Positions 15,134 through 17,376 of a stretch of DNA of 17,376 nucleotides are shown here, one piece after another. The position numbers were made by a program, and so were the translations under genes. Numbering within the stretch: the stretch's first letter is position 1; the number at the start of each line of letters is the position of its first letter. The notes under the pieces are model-generated. The model was not told the origin of the DNA. It made no database searches and saw nothing but the letters and a program-made list of their open reading frames with translations. Origin of the DNA: Leptotrichiaceae bacterium. Lineage in GTDB: Bacteria; Fusobacteriota; Fusobacteriia; Fusobacteriales; Leptotrichiaceae. The DNA lies in assembly GCA_030532815.1 (NCBI GenBank), contig JAUNKI010000024.1, positions 1-17,376 on the forward strand. The letters are read 5' to 3'.

Positions 15134-16141
15134 CTATTTTGCTATTTCAACAAAATATTTTAATGTTCTTACTAATTGAGCCGTATAAGACATTTCATTA
15201 TCGTACCATGCAACAGTTTTAACTAACTGCTGATCTCCACTTTCAATAACTTTTGTCTGAGTCGCATCAAACAATGAACCGAAATGAATTCCTACTATAT
15301 CTGAAGATACAAGCGGTTCTTCAGTATATCCGAATGATTCGTTTGAAGCTTCTTTCATAGCTGCATTAATTTCGTCTTTAGTAACTTTTTTATTTAATAC
15401 TGTTACCAACTCTGTTAATGATCCTGTAGGTACAGGTACTCTTTGAGCCGCTCCGTCAAGTTTTCCTGCTAATTCAGGTATTACAAGACCTATAGCTTTT
15501 GCCGCTCCTGTAGTGTTAGGAACTATATTTGCCGCTGCTGCTCTCGCTCTTCTGAAATCATTTTTTCTGTGAGGAGCATCAAGTGTATTCTGATCTCCTG
15601 TATAAGCATGAATAGTTGTCATTGATCCTCCAACTATTCCGAATTTATCATTTAATACTTTAGCCATTGGAGCAAGACAGTTAGTTGTACATGAAGCTGC
15701 CGACAATACTGTTTCAGTTCCGTCAAGAATAGTATGATTTACATTGAAGACAACTGTTTTCATTTCTCCTGAACCAGGTGCCGATATAACTACTTTTTTA
15801 GCTCCCGCTTTAATATGTAATTCCGCTTTTTCCTTAGAAGTGAAGAATCCTGTACATTCCAGTACTACGTCTACTCCTAATTCTCCCCATGGTAATTGAG
15901 CCGGATCTGCATTTGCAAAAGTTTTGATTTCTTTTCCGTTTACAACGAATGCCCCTTCTTTTACTTGAATTTCCCCGTTAAATCTTCCCTGAGTCGTATC
16001 ATATTTAAACAAATGTGCAAGCATTGCAGTATCTGTCAAATCATTGATTGCGACTACGTCAAATTCAGGATTATCAGCCATTAATCTTAATGCCAATCTT
16101 CCTATTCTCCCAAATCCGTTAATTGCTACTTTAACTGCCAT
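15134..16141 (-). CDS. gap: glyceraldehyde-3-phosphate dehydrogenase, type I (glycolytic)
   Basis: This cytoplasmic NAD-dependent enzyme oxidises glyceraldehyde-3-phosphate to 1,3-bisphosphoglycerate in glycolysis. From the ATG at 16141 it is 335 residues, the standard length. [15 protein letters not shown] (5-19) is the Rossmann NAD-binding start. The catalytic motif [12 protein letters not shown] places Cys151, and the partner His178 lies in [10 protein letters not shown]. Phosphate-binding TGAAKAIG (211-218) and WYDNEMSY (312-319) are intact. The open frame extends 20 codons upstream, but AGGAGG lies directly before the 16141 ATG and family proteins begin at [11 protein letters not shown], so the extension is not coding. 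A promoter at 16192-16220 and a terminator at 15088-15118 make it a single-gene unit. Confidence 0.98.
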   Translation of the reverse strand: MAVKVAINGFGRIGRLALRLMADNPEFDVVAINDLTDTAMLAHLFKYDTTQGRFNGEIQVKEGAFVVNGKEIKTFANADPAQLPWGELGVDVVLECTGFFTSKEKAELHIKAGAKKVVISAPGSGEMKTVVFNVNHTILDGTETVLSAASCTTNCLAPMAKVLNDKFGIVGGSMTTIHAYTGDQNTLDAPHRKNDFRRARAAAANIVPNTTGAAKAIGLVIPELAGKLDGAAQRVPVPTGSLTELVTVLNKKVTKDEINAAMKEASNESFGYTEEPLVSSDIVGIHFGSLFDATQTKVIESGDQQLVKTVAWYDNEMSYTAQLVRTLKYFVEIAK

Positions 16142-16191
16142 ATTACTATTACCTCCTAAAATTTTTATATAACATATCTGTTTACAAGTTA

Positions 16192-16220
16192 AGTATATCA
16201 CAATTTATTTAAAATTTGAA
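16192..16220 (-). promoter_or_regulatory. gap promoter
   Basis: Read on the minus strand, TTCAAA (16220-16215) lies 17 bases ahead of TATACT (16197-16192), with TG one base before the -10 (extended -10). The leader to the gap ATG would be about 45 bases and contains the AGGAGG ribosome binding site. Confidence 0.7.
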
Positions 16221-16362
16221 GTTTTTATTTTAATAAATTTTTCTCTCAGTTTCTATTTTTTTATTATATATGAACTTTGAAAAAAATCATTTTGAAAGTT
16301 AAGATTATGAAAAAGCAGTAAAAAATATTCCTGTTTTTTCAGTGTGTGAAATTATCAGCAAA

Positions 16363-17376
16363 TTATACTTTTTCAACAGTTTCTTCAGTTTTTTTATAAT
16401 CAGTTTCGCTATTGAAATTTTTATTCACATATACATTTCCTTCAATTATTTTAAATATACCGAATTTTTCTTTCAGTTTTTCCATTTCTCCGTCTGTTTC
16501 GGGACTTCCTTTAAATTCGGGATTTCTTTCAAAAACAAGGTAAAGATTTCCGTCTTTTGAAATTAAAGCTGATTTTCTGACGGCTTTACAGAAGGAAAAT
16601 GCTGTTTCCACAGCCAAAGGATAATATTTTTTTCCTTTTATATTTATTTCCTTACCAACTTTTCCCAGCAGCACAAGCTGCCCTTTATTATTAATGTATC
16701 CTGAATTTCCGGTTCCGTACCATTTTTTATTTTCATCTGTATCCGAATTTTCTTTCAGGATATAGTCTCTCCTTACCCATATTTCTCCTATTTCTTCTGT
16801 ACTTTTATCAGCTTCGTTTTCTCTGTCAATACTTTTCAGGTTTTCACCATTACTTTCTTCGCTAATTTCTTTTTCAGGCTTTTTTATTTCCGATTCCATT
16901 TCATTCACTTTTTTTCCTGCTAAAAGACCTTTTCCCTTTTTCATACTTTCCAGATCTTCTTCGGTTATTTCTTCAAAATCCAGTACGGAAATCAGTTCAG
17001 CTCCCGGAACTCCGTATACCCATTTTACTTGAGCATTTATGAAGACTTTTCTTATTTTTTCCAAAACTTTAGGAAAGACATATGTTCCTGTAACATATGC
17101 AGTCTGTACATTTTTAAATATTATATTTTTCCTTAAAGCATAGTCAGCTGTATTTTCAAATATTACCGAAGGGAGAACTATATTCTGAATATTATTTTCA
17201 TTAATCTGTTTTATTATATTTTCATACTTTATTTCTTCTACTTTATTTAAATCCACATCGGAAATAAACGTGGTTATCCCTGTAAGCATATAGGAAAAAA
17301 GAAGTAGGGAAGACGGTAAATAAATTTTTGTTTCTTTGTTAAATTTCATATTTTTTTCCAGAATGTTATACTGCTC
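16363..17376 (-). CDS. AMP-binding (adenylate-forming) protein with degenerate catalytic motifs; 5' end outside window
   Basis: The frame is open to the right edge, nine codons beyond an ATG at 17349 that has no good ribosome binding site, so the N-terminal half probably lies outside. What is visible is the second half of an acyl-CoA synthetase-like adenylation domain. Numbered from that ATG, WVYGVPGAELIS (110-121) fits core motif A5 (YGxTE), GEIWVRRDY (188-196) fits A6, WYGTGNSGY (210-218) fits A7 (YxTGD), and LLGKVGKEINIKGKKYYPLAVE (227-248) fits A8. NFNSETDYKK (311-320) fits A10 (usually GK). Key residues differ: TE is PG, the A7 Asp is Asn215, the A8 Arg is Lys230, and the A10 Lys is Glu315. 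A charged low-complexity insert lies at about 149-187. It may be a non-catalytic relative or a decaying gene. The substrate is unknown. Confidence 0.72.
   Translation of the reverse strand, partial: EQYNILEKNMKFNKETKIYLPSSLLLFSYMLTGITTFISDVDLNKVEEIKYENIIKQINENNIQNIVLPSVIFENTADYALRKNIIFKNVQTAYVTGTYVFPKVLEKIRKVFINAQVKWVYGVPGAELISVLDFEEITEEDLESMKKGKGLLAGKKVNEMESEIKKPEKEISEESNGENLKSIDRENEADKSTEEIGEIWVRRDYILKENSDTDENKKWYGTGNSGYINNKGQLVLLGKVGKEINIKGKKYYPLAVETAFSFCKAVRKSALISKDGNLYLVFERNPEFKGSPETDGEMEKLKEKFGIFKIIEGNVYVNKNFNSETDYKKTEETVEKV

Noticed and set aside
16142..16201. 20-codon N-terminal extension of gap
   Set aside because: It lies upstream of a strong AGGAGG and of the family-standard N-terminus [11 protein letters not shown], and it overlaps the promoter and leader.
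1..17376. CRISPR arrays, tRNA or rRNA genes, phage or defence systems
   Set aside because: No regularly spaced repeats, tRNA-like folds, rRNA segments, integrases, transposases or toxin-antitoxin pairs were seen.

Overview
The window is very AT-rich, with poly-A/T spacers, AGA/ATA-heavy codon use and strong AGGAGG-type ribosome binding sites. It carries a CMP-KDO synthetase, so the host makes LPS and is a Gram-negative diderm. Low GC, LPS and these protein styles together suggest Fusobacteriota, probably Leptotrichia or a close relative. That assignment is an inference from the sequence, not a database match.

Layout, left to right. (1) The C-terminal part of a RimI-type N-acetyltransferase runs in from the left edge. 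(2) A 650-base gene-free stretch holds one copy of a dispersed repeat, followed by valS (valyl-tRNA synthetase). (3) A probable four-gene plus-strand run encodes a secreted DUF4189 protein, a 38-residue lipoprotein, an NfeD-like membrane protein and a stomatin/SPFH protein; the last two are a classic pair. (4) A convergent minus-strand gene encodes a cyclase-family (kynurenine-formamidase-like) metal hydrolase, with a hairpin terminator between it and the SPFH gene. (5) A promoter, a TPP riboswitch with an overlapping antiterminator/terminator, and the operon thiD-thiM-thiE follow; this is a thiamin salvage set with no thiC or thiG in view. (6) An 890-base gene-poor region holds the second, inverted copy of the dispersed repeat, a pair of 33-base direct repeats and an orphan terminator. 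(7) kdsB. (8) A 350-base spacer with nested inverted repeats leads into proB-proA-proC, the complete glutamate-to-proline route. (9) A 395-base spacer contains an imperfect direct repeat and a two-way terminator. (10) On the minus strand lie gap (glyceraldehyde-3-phosphate dehydrogenase) and, running off the right edge, an adenylate-forming (AMP-binding) protein that has lost several core catalytic residues.

Most of the window is ordinary housekeeping and biosynthesis: translation, thiamin salvage, proline synthesis, LPS sugar activation and glycolysis. I see no phage, CRISPR, toxin-antitoxin or defence system. The points most worth a second look are the degenerate AMP-binding protein at the right edge, the inverted pair of ~190-base repeats, and the physically readable TPP switch. 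Lesser leads are the small secreted proteins linked to NfeD/stomatin, and a tiny frame with a good ribosome binding site but ATA where a start codon should be.
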